Positions 18,297 through 26,796 of a stretch of 64,000 nucleotides of DNA are shown piece after piece. A model generated the notes under the pieces. That model worked only from the letters and a program-made list of their open reading frames with translations, searched no databases and was not told the DNA's origin. The stretch spans positions 558,001 to 622,000 of the forward strand of contig JAXDJV010000002.1 of the NCBI GenBank assembly GCA_034667465.1. Reading direction: 5' to 3'. This DNA comes from JAOBAU01 sp034667465. Its GTDB lineage: Bacteria; Acidobacteriota; Thermoanaerobaculia; Gp7-AA8. The stretch's first letter is position 1; the number at the start of each line of letters is the position of its first letter. A program made the position numbers and the translations under genes.

Positions 18297-18704
18297 ATGA
18301 AAGTTATTCGGAATTTACCCGCCACTCCCGCTGTCGAAACGGATGCCATGAAGAAGACCGCGCGTCGCGAGTTGCTGCCCGGCGTTTCGCCTGCCCAGTC
18401 TCCTCCCCACGTTGTGTTTCAGTCGCGCACCGTTGTCGTCCGGGCGCGCCGGCGCGCACTTCTTCGTGACGTCCTCGATCTGCTTTTGCTGCTCGCCGTC
18501 GACGTTCTGTTCGTCCGCTTTCCGCAAACGCATGTGCCGCTGATGGCGAGGAACAACTCGCTCATCCTGCTGCTCGTGCTGAACGCAGCGCTGCTCGCCT
18601 ACGTCTGGTTCGCGCGCGCATTGCCGCGCTGGCGTGCGCGTCGTGTCGCGTCGACATGGAACGCCGACGAGCGCGGCTGGTTCAGCGCGGCTCGCCTTCG
18701 CTGA
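18297..18704 (+). CDS. Small membrane protein of unknown function
   Basis: A 135-residue protein with a basic N-terminal half (about 55 residues), then two hydrophobic helices (about 57-73 'LLRDVLDLLLLLAVDVLF' and 87-106 'NNSLILLLVLNAALLAYVWF') and a basic tail. No family recognised. It follows the DUF5666-like gene by 22 bases and may be cotranscribed. An internal ATG at 18348 ('MKKTARREL') is an alternative start. Its 3' end overlaps the convergent DUF3999 gene by 23 bases. Confidence 0.6.
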   Translation: MKVIRNLPATPAVETDAMKKTARRELLPGVSPAQSPPHVVFQSRTVVVRARRRALLRDVLDLLLLLAVDVLFVRFPQTHVPLMARNNSLILLLVLNAALLAYVWFARALPRWRARRVASTWNADERGWFSAARLR

Positions 18705-20661
18705 CCGGACGCTCACGAACGAGCGCCGCGATGACGGCGAGCAGCGCGATCACCGCGACGGCGATGACGACGCCGAAGACCCACGGCTCGCGACTCTTCT
18801 GCTCGCCGCCGGCCGGATTCTGCATCGGTCCGAGCGCGATCTCGTTCGCCGCCTGTTCGAACAGGCGCGGCGCCAGCAGCGAGAGGTCATAGCGCGGAGC
18901 GCTCATGACCGAATTGCCGTACAGCAGGCGAAGCGGACCGCCGGGATGAAAGAAGCGCAGCGCGCGCGAAGAGATCAACAGCTCCGCGGAGGTAATCGGC
19001 AGCGGCGCGTTGTCCCCTTCATCGACGACGATCTCGATCGCGCGAACACCGCGCAGACTGCACGAGCAGACCAGCGCCGGTGCCGCCGATGACGAGTCTG
19101 TGCTGCGCCACCACATGTCGTCGAGCGTTTGCGGGTTGTCGCGTGCATCGTCGCCGCGATCCGCACGCAGCGTGACGTGTCGTTCGAAGACGCGCGCGCT
19201 CGTGGTGAGCGCGAGCACGGTTCCTTCCGGCAGCGTCGCGTATGGCAGCGTGAAGCGATAGGTAGACGTCGATCCTTCCCGTCGCGGCGCCGCAATCGTC
19301 AGCGCGAGCTTCAACGGATCGGGTCTCGTCTCGACGACATACGGCACCTGCCGATCCTCGGCGTCGACGAGCCTCACATCCGCGAGCGCGTTCGAGCGCG
19401 ACAGCACATCCGCATCGAGCAGCAGCGACGTCAATGCACGAGCGGCCGGCGCAACCGATCGCCGATAACGAAACGTGTCCGGCGTCAGCGGAGCGCCCGC
19501 GGTCGGAATCTGTTCGTGGTCGTCGCCGCCTGCGAGTGGCGTTGCGTCGGACGTCGCCCATGTCGCGTTTGCGGCGGCCGATTTCATCGCGAACTTTCGC
19601 GACGCTTCGAGATCGTAGTGCGGCGCTTCACGCTTCGAATCGCCGAAGCGTGCCGTGAGCGGCGCACCGTCGGCGCTCTCGAAGTAGATAGACGGCAGCG
19701 GCGCGAGTTGCGCGACGATTCCCGCAAGCTGCAGCGGCGGATTGTTGGCGTCGTCAACCGTCAGCTCCAGCTCCGCACCCTGCGGAAACGTGATCGGAAT
19801 CGCGAGCTGCGCGGCGACCGCGCCATCACGCTCCGCGCGCCTCAGCTTCGCGTTCCCAAGCGGAAGCTGCACGATCTCGCCGTCCGTCAATCGTCCCTCG
19901 GTGATCGTCGCGTCGCGAAAGACGTTTCCGTTCGTGACATTCAACTCGATCGCGGCGACCGGAAGATGCGGACCGGGCAGCAGAATCCGATAGCGGCTTT
20001 TTCCCGGCTCACTCGCGCGAACGCGATACGCAACCGGCACGCGCACCCGTTCCGTCGGCGCCGCGTCGCTGCGAACGCGCGCTTCGACACTCCCGATTGC
20101 ACGCACGCGCGCGCTGGCGCGATCGTCCCACGTCACGCGGAGATAGCGATAGGTTCCCGGCGCGAACGCGATCTCGACATTGCGCAGCTCTGCCTCCGGC
20201 AGATCGAAGATCGTCGTGTCGTCGGCGAGCATGGTCCAGTGCGCGCGATCTCCGCTTCCTTCCAGACGCGCGCGCTTCAGAAACGGAGTCGCGATTCCGT
20301 TGACGCGCAGCCGATCGATCAACGTTGCAGCGCCGAGATCGGCTTCGAATCCCGACGTCGTTTTCGTCGACGCAACCGGCAGCATGACCGCACCGCGCCA
20401 TGTCTCCTCGGCGACCGTCGGTGCGAGCAGCAGATACGACACTTCAGCGCCGGATGCGTCGTACAGTCGCAGATCGTCGAGACCACCTTCGAACTGCAGC
20501 TTTGGCACGTAGCGAAGCGGCTGCGCGTTCGCGAGCAGCGCGACGTCGGGAACGAGTCGATTCGGTCCCTTAGCGGCGGGATGAATCGTTCGCTCTGACT
20601 TGAACGCGGCGCCGAGACTCGTCGCCGTGAGCAACGCGGCAACGAGTACGAGCCGCTTCAC
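18682..20661 (-). CDS. DUF3999 family exported membrane protein
   Basis: A 659-residue protein with a signal peptide ('LVLVAALLTATSLGA') and one C-terminal transmembrane helix ('VFGVVIAVAVIALLAVIAAL') shortly before the end. The region between is beta-rich, with jelly-roll-like strands such as 'FEADLGAATLIDRLRVNG' and 'GTYRYLRVTWDDRASARV', resembling discoidin-type modules. This architecture and its neighbour match DUF3999. It begins with GTG, which overlaps the stop of the DUF2339 gene (GTGA), so the two are translationally coupled. The large extracytoplasmic part suggests an envelope role; the molecular activity is not known. Confidence 0.8.
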   Translation of the reverse strand: MKRLVLVAALLTATSLGAAFKSERTIHPAAKGPNRLVPDVALLANAQPLRYVPKLQFEGGLDDLRLYDASGAEVSYLLLAPTVAEETWRGAVMLPVASTKTTSGFEADLGAATLIDRLRVNGIATPFLKRARLEGSGDRAHWTMLADDTTIFDLPEAELRNVEIAFAPGTYRYLRVTWDDRASARVRAIGSVEARVRSDAAPTERVRVPVAYRVRASEPGKSRYRILLPGPHLPVAAIELNVTNGNVFRDATITEGRLTDGEIVQLPLGNAKLRRAERDGAVAAQLAIPITFPQGAELELTVDDANNPPLQLAGIVAQLAPLPSIYFESADGAPLTARFGDSKREAPHYDLEASRKFAMKSAAANATWATSDATPLAGGDDHEQIPTAGAPLTPDTFRYRRSVAPAARALTSLLLDADVLSRSNALADVRLVDAEDRQVPYVVETRPDPLKLALTIAAPRREGSTSTYRFTLPYATLPEGTVLALTTSARVFERHVTLRADRGDDARDNPQTLDDMWWRSTDSSSAAPALVCSCSLRGVRAIEIVVDEGDNAPLPITSAELLISSRALRFFHPGGPLRLLYGNSVMSAPRYDLSLLAPRLFEQAANEIALGPMQNPAGGEQKSREPWVFGVVIAVAVIALLAVIAALVRERPVSEGEPR

Positions 20662-23600
20662 GACGCTTCCTCTTCGCGCGTTCTGAGCATGACAAATCTC
20701 TGCAGCAGGATTCCGACCAGGACGAGCGACATCGCGAGCCCGAGCAGTGAAACGACGCGATAGAGGCCGCCGAGGCGTCCGAGATCGTGGAGGAAACATT
20801 TCAGGATCGTGATGACGAGAAGAATCAGCGCGGTGACACGCGCGCCGCGCGAGCGCATGACGATGCCGATGATCAGCATCGCGACGGCGAACGCCGCCCA
20901 TCCCATCGTGTACGTCAGGTCCTGCGCGAGCGAGGAGGAGAAGAAGTTGAACGTCACCGTGGGACCGGTCGAGTAAAAATCGGCGATCTCGATGTTGAGC
21001 AGGAAGAAGAGCAGCAGCGCGCCGGAACCGTTGAGCGTCGGTAGCGCGAAAGGCATCTTCGTTCGCTGCTCGCGCGGCAGGAACCACGCCGCCGCGAAAA
21101 ACGATGCTGCCGCGACCAGGTACGTGTAGAGATACCAGTTGATGACCTTCATTGCGCCCGGCGGGTGATAGAGCCAGATCGCCGGATTGACCGTCAGACG
21201 CACGAGCACGGCGCCGAGCAGCGCGCCCGACCAGATGAGCAGACCGCGATGCGGAATGCGCGTGAAGAGCCAGACCAGCGCGGCCCCTTCGAGCGCCCAG
21301 CCGATCGTGATCCATTGCTTCTCGAGCTGCAGCGGAATCGCCAGCGTTACGAATGCGAGCGACGCCGCGGCGATGAGCGCGAGACGATTGAGCGTCCGTT
21401 CGCCTGGCGGCTCGATGCGCAGCAGTCGGAGAAGCAGGACGATCATCAGCGCCGACTGGAAGATCGGCAGGATGCCGATCGCGTAGCCGAGATGCAGCTC
21501 AACGATCGCGTCTCTGGCGAAGAGGAAGAACGCGATGCTCGCGAGGACTGCGCCGAGATATGGCGCGAACGATTTCTTTGCACGACGTCCGAGGATCAGC
21601 GGATACGCAATGAAGGCCGCGTAAACGATCGACGCGAGGTAAAGCCGTTGAACGTTGGGATGCGGACCGTCGACGTGGACGGCGCCGCTCGCGATGGTTG
21701 TCATGATGACTGCGAACGGCACCAGCGCATGTCGTTCGGACCAGGCGGCCAGCGCCATGATCGCGAGCAGAATCAGCGTATGAGCGAAAGCGTGCAGTGG
21801 CAGCGAGTGAGTTGATGCGAGCGTGGCCACGACCTGCGCGCCATACAACGCAACCGCAGCGGCGGTGATGAATCCGCCGGCGTCGGCGCCGCGTCGCTTC
21901 GCAAGCACGATCCACACGAGCGCCATCGCCGCGATGACGATCGTCGAGACGATCGACGACGTCGCCCATGACGCCTCGCTGGCCATCGCAAATACGGAAA
22001 GCACGATCTGCGATGCGGTCATCGCCGCGATCCATAGCTTTCCGCGGCGCAGATAAAGGGCGGCCGCGCCGATGGCGAGATTGAGCACGAACAACACGGC
22101 CAGCATCGGCCACGGCGGAACGGAGAGCTCCGTCTGCGTGGCGACATAGAAGAGGAATGCGTGGCCGACCATGCCGAACCAGACGCCGGAGCGCAGCTCG
22201 TCCGCATCGTCGCGATTTCGCGCCGCCAGCAGATGACCGCCGACCATCAGCAGCGCGAAGATCGTGATGACGGCGAGCGCCGGAATCAGCTGATCGACGA
22301 CGGATGCCGATCCCCACCAAACCGCAATCACCAGCCACGAAAGCAGCGCCGCGAATCCCGCGATTCTCGCAATTTCGCGATGTCGCGCTTCGAGCATCGC
22401 GCCGGCGTTGAGGATCGCCAGCAGCAGCGCGATTCCCCAAAGTGACGCGTTTGCAACTGTCCCGGCGGCGAGGAAGAAGAGCAGTGCGATCGAAGCAAGC
22501 AATACGCATGAGACGCCGTAGCGCGGCTCGAACGTCGTGCCGCGGCGCTGCGCAAGCAACGGCACGCCGATGAAGAAAAGTGCGAAGACGAAGTAGAGAA
22601 TCAGTCCGGTCAGAATCCGTTCGTGCGACAGGTACTTCGCCGACCATGCCGCTTCCGCGGCGAGCGCGAAGAACGCGGCGATGAACCAGGTCGGGCCGGC
22701 GTTGCGAACGATCGCGAATGCGGAGATCGCAATCATCAGCACGAACAGCACGCCGAACGTCATCGCCGGAGATGCGTTGCGCGGCTCGATCAGGATGAGC
22801 GTCGGAATCGTGAAGAGCAGCAGTGCGGCGAATGTGTGCGCGCGTCCGTTCGCGCCGAGGTATTCGTTGCCGAAGCGCGTCGCGAGCAGATCGGCGGCGA
22901 GGAAGAGGATGACGAATGCGGCGATCCACGCGAGCACGCCGGGATACGCGCGCGGATGATACGAGCGGCTGAACCAGATCACGAACGTCAGCAGCGTGGC
23001 GATGCCGCCGAGGAGATGCAGCCATTGCGGACCGCGCGTCGCGGCGATGATGGCCAGTCCCGCGGTGAGGAAGAAGAGGAATCCGAAGAGGACGTTGTAG
23101 CGCACGCCGTACGCCGGCACCGCTGCGGTGAAGATCGCAAAGACAAGCGGCAGCGCGGCGCCGGCGAGTCCGATCCGATCGAAGATCTGCTGGCGTTCAT
23201 CGCTCAGCGTGCGCCGCATACAAAGTGACGACGCCGCGACGACCGCGAAGAGCGCGAACACCGCGGCGGCGAGCGGCAGCTGTCCGGCGCTGAGGAACTT
23301 CGCCGTCCAGCCCCACTGGTAGAGTACGGTGAAGAGCAGGCTGAGCGCGGTGAGATGCGGCCACCGTTTCTTGTACGCGACCCACGCCAGTCCCGCGTTG
23401 AGCAGCAACAAGTACGAGAAGAGTCCGACCGGTTTGTTCTCGCCGGTCGACAGCAGCGCCGGTGTTGCGAAGCCGCCGACGAGACCGAGCAGCGCGATGA
23501 AAAGCGATTCGCGGCGAATCGACAGGAGCACCGCCACCGCGGTGACGAGCACCATCATCGCGAAGACGACGCCGGCCGATGCGAGATGCCACAGCGCGTG

Positions 23601-24269
23601 CGCGGCGAAGAATGTCGCAAAGAGAATCGCGATGGCCGCGCCGTGCATCGCGTTCGCGGTCGTCTTGTAACCGCGCGCGATCTTCAGCTCGCAGATGACG
23701 ATCAGCACGATGCCGGTCATGATGCCGATCGAGCAGCGAATGATCGGTTTCAGCCATCCCTGCTCGACGGAGTAACGAAGGAAGAAGAGCGCCGCAAGCA
23801 CGAGCGCAACGCCGGCGATCCACGAGAAGAGCTTCACGCCGATGAGCCCTTCCCAGTCGAACGACTTCGCGGGAGGAGGAGGCGCTGCGACGGGCGGCGG
23901 GATGGGCGGTGGCGGTGGCGGCGGTTCGTACGCAACCGGCTGCGGTTCCGGTTCGATGATTACCGGCCCTTCGATGATGATCGCCGCAGCAATCGGAATT
24001 GGCTCGGGCTCGACGATCGGGATCGATGCGGGCTCGGGAATCGGTTCCGGCTCCGCCTGTGCTTGCGGTTGCGATTCCTCGGCCGTGCCGCGCGACTTCG
24101 CGAACTCCGTTCGCAAATCGCTCAGCCGTTTACCGAGATACTCGAGCGTCTTCTGCTGGCGTTCGAGCTCAGCGACGAGCGATGCAATGCGATTGTTTGC
24201 CTTCATCGCGATCGCAAACGCGATCACGACAAAGACCAGCAACAGCGCTTCGAAACATCCGGAAGCCAT
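20658..24269 (-). CDS. DUF2339 family large polytopic membrane protein
   Basis: A 1203-residue protein. An N-terminal helix (about residues 5-21) is followed by a short coiled coil ('VAELERQQKTLEYLGKRLSD') and a Pro/Glu-rich linker to about residue 140. The rest is a long series of hydrophobic helices (of order 30), starting with 'LIGVKLFSWIAGVALVLAAL'. This is the DUF2339 layout. The ATG at 24269 has a GGAAG site nine bases upstream and is preferred to an upstream TTG at 24287. The DUF3999 gene follows with overlapping start and stop. No enzymatic residues are obvious; transport or polysaccharide-related functions have been guessed for such proteins but are unproven. Confidence 0.85.
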   Translation of the reverse strand: MASGCFEALLLVFVVIAFAIAMKANNRIASLVAELERQQKTLEYLGKRLSDLRTEFAKSRGTAEESQPQAQAEPEPIPEPASIPIVEPEPIPIAAAIIIEGPVIIEPEPQPVAYEPPPPPPPIPPPVAAPPPPAKSFDWEGLIGVKLFSWIAGVALVLAALFFLRYSVEQGWLKPIIRCSIGIMTGIVLIVICELKIARGYKTTANAMHGAAIAILFATFFAAHALWHLASAGVVFAMMVLVTAVAVLLSIRRESLFIALLGLVGGFATPALLSTGENKPVGLFSYLLLLNAGLAWVAYKKRWPHLTALSLLFTVLYQWGWTAKFLSAGQLPLAAAVFALFAVVAASSLCMRRTLSDERQQIFDRIGLAGAALPLVFAIFTAAVPAYGVRYNVLFGFLFFLTAGLAIIAATRGPQWLHLLGGIATLLTFVIWFSRSYHPRAYPGVLAWIAAFVILFLAADLLATRFGNEYLGANGRAHTFAALLLFTIPTLILIEPRNASPAMTFGVLFVLMIAISAFAIVRNAGPTWFIAAFFALAAEAAWSAKYLSHERILTGLILYFVFALFFIGVPLLAQRRGTTFEPRYGVSCVLLASIALLFFLAAGTVANASLWGIALLLAILNAGAMLEARHREIARIAGFAALLSWLVIAVWWGSASVVDQLIPALAVITIFALLMVGGHLLAARNRDDADELRSGVWFGMVGHAFLFYVATQTELSVPPWPMLAVLFVLNLAIGAAALYLRRGKLWIAAMTASQIVLSVFAMASEASWATSSIVSTIVIAAMALVWIVLAKRRGADAGGFITAAAVALYGAQVVATLASTHSLPLHAFAHTLILLAIMALAAWSERHALVPFAVIMTTIASGAVHVDGPHPNVQRLYLASIVYAAFIAYPLILGRRAKKSFAPYLGAVLASIAFFLFARDAIVELHLGYAIGILPIFQSALMIVLLLRLLRIEPPGERTLNRLALIAAASLAFVTLAIPLQLEKQWITIGWALEGAALVWLFTRIPHRGLLIWSGALLGAVLVRLTVNPAIWLYHPPGAMKVINWYLYTYLVAAASFFAAAWFLPREQRTKMPFALPTLNGSGALLLFFLLNIEIADFYSTGPTVTFNFFSSSLAQDLTYTMGWAAFAVAMLIIGIVMRSRGARVTALILLVITILKCFLHDLGRLGGLYRVVSLLGLAMSLVLVGILLQRFVMLRTREEEAS

Positions 24270-24293
24270 GGACGAGTACTTCCACAATAAACG

Positions 24294-24315
24294 AAAAGGC
24301 CCGCCGAAGCGGGCC
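24294..24315 (-). terminator. Intrinsic terminator after the OPT transporter gene
   Basis: On the minus strand a perfect 7-bp stem, GGCCCGC/GCGGGCC with a TTCG tetraloop (24298-24315), is followed directly by TTTT and CGTTTATT. It lies about 27 bases after the stop of the transporter gene and just before the DUF2339 gene, which therefore probably has its own promoter. Confidence 0.85.
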
Positions 24316-24341
24316 CTGACGAGTTGCGATGCGGAGATGCG

Positions 24342-26723
24342 TTACGCCGGTTTCTCCGTCGGCTTCGGCGCGAGCCAGATCTCCCGTCCGACGAGATAGA
24401 GCAGGAGAATCAGAATCGCGAACGGGATGCACGACAGCAGATCGGCGTTCGGTCCGCTCACGAACGGATTGCTTTCCGAAAGTTTCTCGAGCTTCGCATT
24501 GAAGCTCGCCACCATCGGAACGGCCGCCATGAATGCGATCAGGATTCCGGCGATCGCGCCGCCGGCGATGTAGCCCGACGCCATCAGCACGCCGGGGCTC
24601 TTGTCGCCTTCCGCGGTCAGCTGCTCTTCGGTGAGATTCATGCCGTGATACTTCCGGCGGACGAAGCGATCGGCCAGCCAGCGAATCATGCCGCCGATGA
24701 AGATCGGGCTCGATGATGACAGCGGCAGATAAACGCCGACTGCGAATGCCAGCGACGGAATGCCCGACATCTCCAGCACCAGCGAGATCATCACGCCGAG
24801 GAGCACCAGTCCCCACGGCAGCTGGCGATTGAGGATGCCTTTGATGATGTACGACATCAGCGTCGCTTTCGGCGCGTCGAACTTCGTGACGTCGCGGCCA
24901 CTGATCGGATCGTATTTATGGACGCCGTTGATGCCGGGATCTGCGAGGTACACCGGCGTTCCGGTTGCGTCGACGAGGAACTTCCCGGCCGGTCCACCTT
25001 CCGCGGTCGTGCGATGCCATACCGAATATTCAGTACCGTTGAAGCTCTGCTTGCCGGAGAGCTCCTGCGGCGGCGCTTTCAGTTCCGCTTTCCAGTTCTC
25101 GACCTGCTTCATCGTGCGAGCGCCGGACGTTTCTGATGGCTCGCTGCTGACGCGTGGGACGTAGACCGTTGCCGCGGAGTTGAGCTTGAGGAGAATCGGT
25201 CCGAGGACCAGCGCGGATGCGAGAGCGCCGACGAGAATCGCGATCTGCTGATTACGCGGCGTCGCGCCGACGAGGAATCCGGTCTTCAAATCCTGCGACG
25301 TCGTGCCGCCATTCGATGACGCGATACAGACGATGGCGCCGATCGACAGCGCCGTCACGTAATACGCGGAGCCGGTCCAGCCGATGACGAGGAAGACGAG
25401 GCAGGTGATCAGCAGCGTTGCCACCGTCATGCCGGAGATCGGATTCGATGACGAGCCGATCTCGCCAGTGAGGCGCGAAGAGACCGTTACGAACAGGAAG
25501 CCGAGGATGACGATCAGCACAGAAGCGAGGATTCGCGCGCCGGCGCCGGTGCCACCGACGTACAGCGGATTCGCAAGCGCGATGATCGCGAGCAGGACGA
25601 TGCAGCCGATGAGCACGAGCTTCATCGAGAGATCGCGATCGGTGCGCACCATTCCTTCACGCGCCGCTGCGCCTCCGCGGAAGTCTTTCAGTCCTTCTTT
25701 GAGTCCGTGCCAGATCGTCGGCAGTGAGCGGCCGAGGCTGATGATTCCGCCCGCGGCCACCGCGCCCGCGCCGATGTAGAGCACATACGCGCTACGGATC
25801 TGATTCGGTCCCATCTCGCTGATCGGGATCGTGCCCGGAGCCAGCGGAACGGTCATGCCCGAGCCGAAGAACTTGATGGCCGGGATGAGCACGAGGTACG
25901 CGAGCACGCCGCCCGCGCACATGATCGAGGCGATGCGCGGTCCGATGATGTAGCCGACGCCGAGCAGTTCCGGGGAGATCTCTGCCGCAATCGATCCTGC
26001 CGCGAACGGCGCGCCGAAGACTTTCTCCGGCGTGTCTTTCCATCCCTTGAAGGCGACGTTGAGTGCTTTGTAGAGGAGGCCGATGCCGAAGCCGGTGAAG
26101 ATCGTTTTCGCGGAAGTGGTCTGGCCGCCGAGTGCGGCCATCTCTTTCTTCGCGCTTTCCGACGCGTTCGCGATCGACTCTTCCGACGCGCCGGCTTTGA
26201 GCACTTCGGCGCAGGCGGTTCCTTCGGGATACTTGAGCAGCCCGTGCTGCTGCACGATGAGCGCGCGGCGCAGCGGGATCATCATCAGGATGCCGAGCAG
26301 TCCGCCGAGGATGGCGACGAGCATCACGCGCGTGATCTCGAGCTCGAAGCCGAGAATCATGATGGCCGGCATCGTTACGCCGACGCCGAACGCGATCGAT
26401 TCGCCGGCGGAGCCCGCCGTCTGCACGATGTTGTTCTCGAGAATTGTGGCGTCGCGCAGGCCGAGCTTCGACAGGAGCCGAAAGAGCGTGATCGAAATGA
26501 CTGCGACCGGGATCGATGCGCTGACCGTGAGACCGACCTTGAGGACGAGGTAGAGCGACGACGCCCCGAACACCATCCCGAGCACCGTGCCGACGATGAC
26601 CGGGAGGATCGTCAGCTCACGGATGTTTTTCTCCGCGGGAATGTAGGGCTCGAACGGAACGGCGGTCGCGCCATCCGGCGCCGACCCGACCCGATCGGGA
26701 TACTCCATTTCGGTGACACTCAT
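24342..26723 (-). CDS. OPT family oligopeptide transporter
   Basis: A 793-residue polytopic protein with about 14-16 hydrophobic segments. The N-terminus 'ELTILPVIVGTVLGMVFGAS' is typical of bacterial OPT proteins, and 'GLVGGT.ASSNGGTTSQDLKTG'-like sequence is present as 'IASSNGGTTSQDLKTGFLVG'. OPT members move small peptides or metal chelates with protons. A soluble insertion of about 110 residues lies near residues 515-625 between membrane helices; its role is unclear. The start has an AGGAGA ribosome site, and a terminator follows the gene. The substrate cannot be deduced. Confidence 0.93.
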   Translation of the reverse strand: MSVTEMEYPDRVGSAPDGATAVPFEPYIPAEKNIRELTILPVIVGTVLGMVFGASSLYLVLKVGLTVSASIPVAVISITLFRLLSKLGLRDATILENNIVQTAGSAGESIAFGVGVTMPAIMILGFELEITRVMLVAILGGLLGILMMIPLRRALIVQQHGLLKYPEGTACAEVLKAGASEESIANASESAKKEMAALGGQTTSAKTIFTGFGIGLLYKALNVAFKGWKDTPEKVFGAPFAAGSIAAEISPELLGVGYIIGPRIASIMCAGGVLAYLVLIPAIKFFGSGMTVPLAPGTIPISEMGPNQIRSAYVLYIGAGAVAAGGIISLGRSLPTIWHGLKEGLKDFRGGAAAREGMVRTDRDLSMKLVLIGCIVLLAIIALANPLYVGGTGAGARILASVLIVILGFLFVTVSSRLTGEIGSSSNPISGMTVATLLITCLVFLVIGWTGSAYYVTALSIGAIVCIASSNGGTTSQDLKTGFLVGATPRNQQIAILVGALASALVLGPILLKLNSAATVYVPRVSSEPSETSGARTMKQVENWKAELKAPPQELSGKQSFNGTEYSVWHRTTAEGGPAGKFLVDATGTPVYLADPGINGVHKYDPISGRDVTKFDAPKATLMSYIIKGILNRQLPWGLVLLGVMISLVLEMSGIPSLAFAVGVYLPLSSSSPIFIGGMIRWLADRFVRRKYHGMNLTEEQLTAEGDKSPGVLMASGYIAGGAIAGILIAFMAAVPMVASFNAKLEKLSESNPFVSGPNADLLSCIPFAILILLLYLVGREIWLAPKPTEKPA

Positions 26724-26761
26724 GCAGTTCTCCTGTGAATGCAGATGCGCAGCGGTGCGTC

Positions 26762-26767
26762 ATTCTA
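26762..26767 (-). promoter_or_regulatory. -10-like box TAGAAT upstream of the OPT gene
   Basis: On the minus strand TAGAAT lies 38 bases before the ATG at 26723 and would give a normal leader with the AGGAGA ribosome site. It sits in the short gap after uvrA. Confidence 0.35.
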
Positions 26768-26796
26768 CAGGGAGGAGAGCGCGTGCGTGGTGAACG

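Noticed and set aside
20662..21315. Extension of the DUF3999 frame upstream of 20661
   Set aside because: It is a shadow of the DUF2339 gene; the signal peptide begins at the GTG at 20661.
21499..23025. Minus-strand frame of about 508 codons inside the DUF2339 gene
   Set aside because: Arg/His/Asp-rich shadow frame with no domain; the DUF2339 frame has clear transmembrane pattern.
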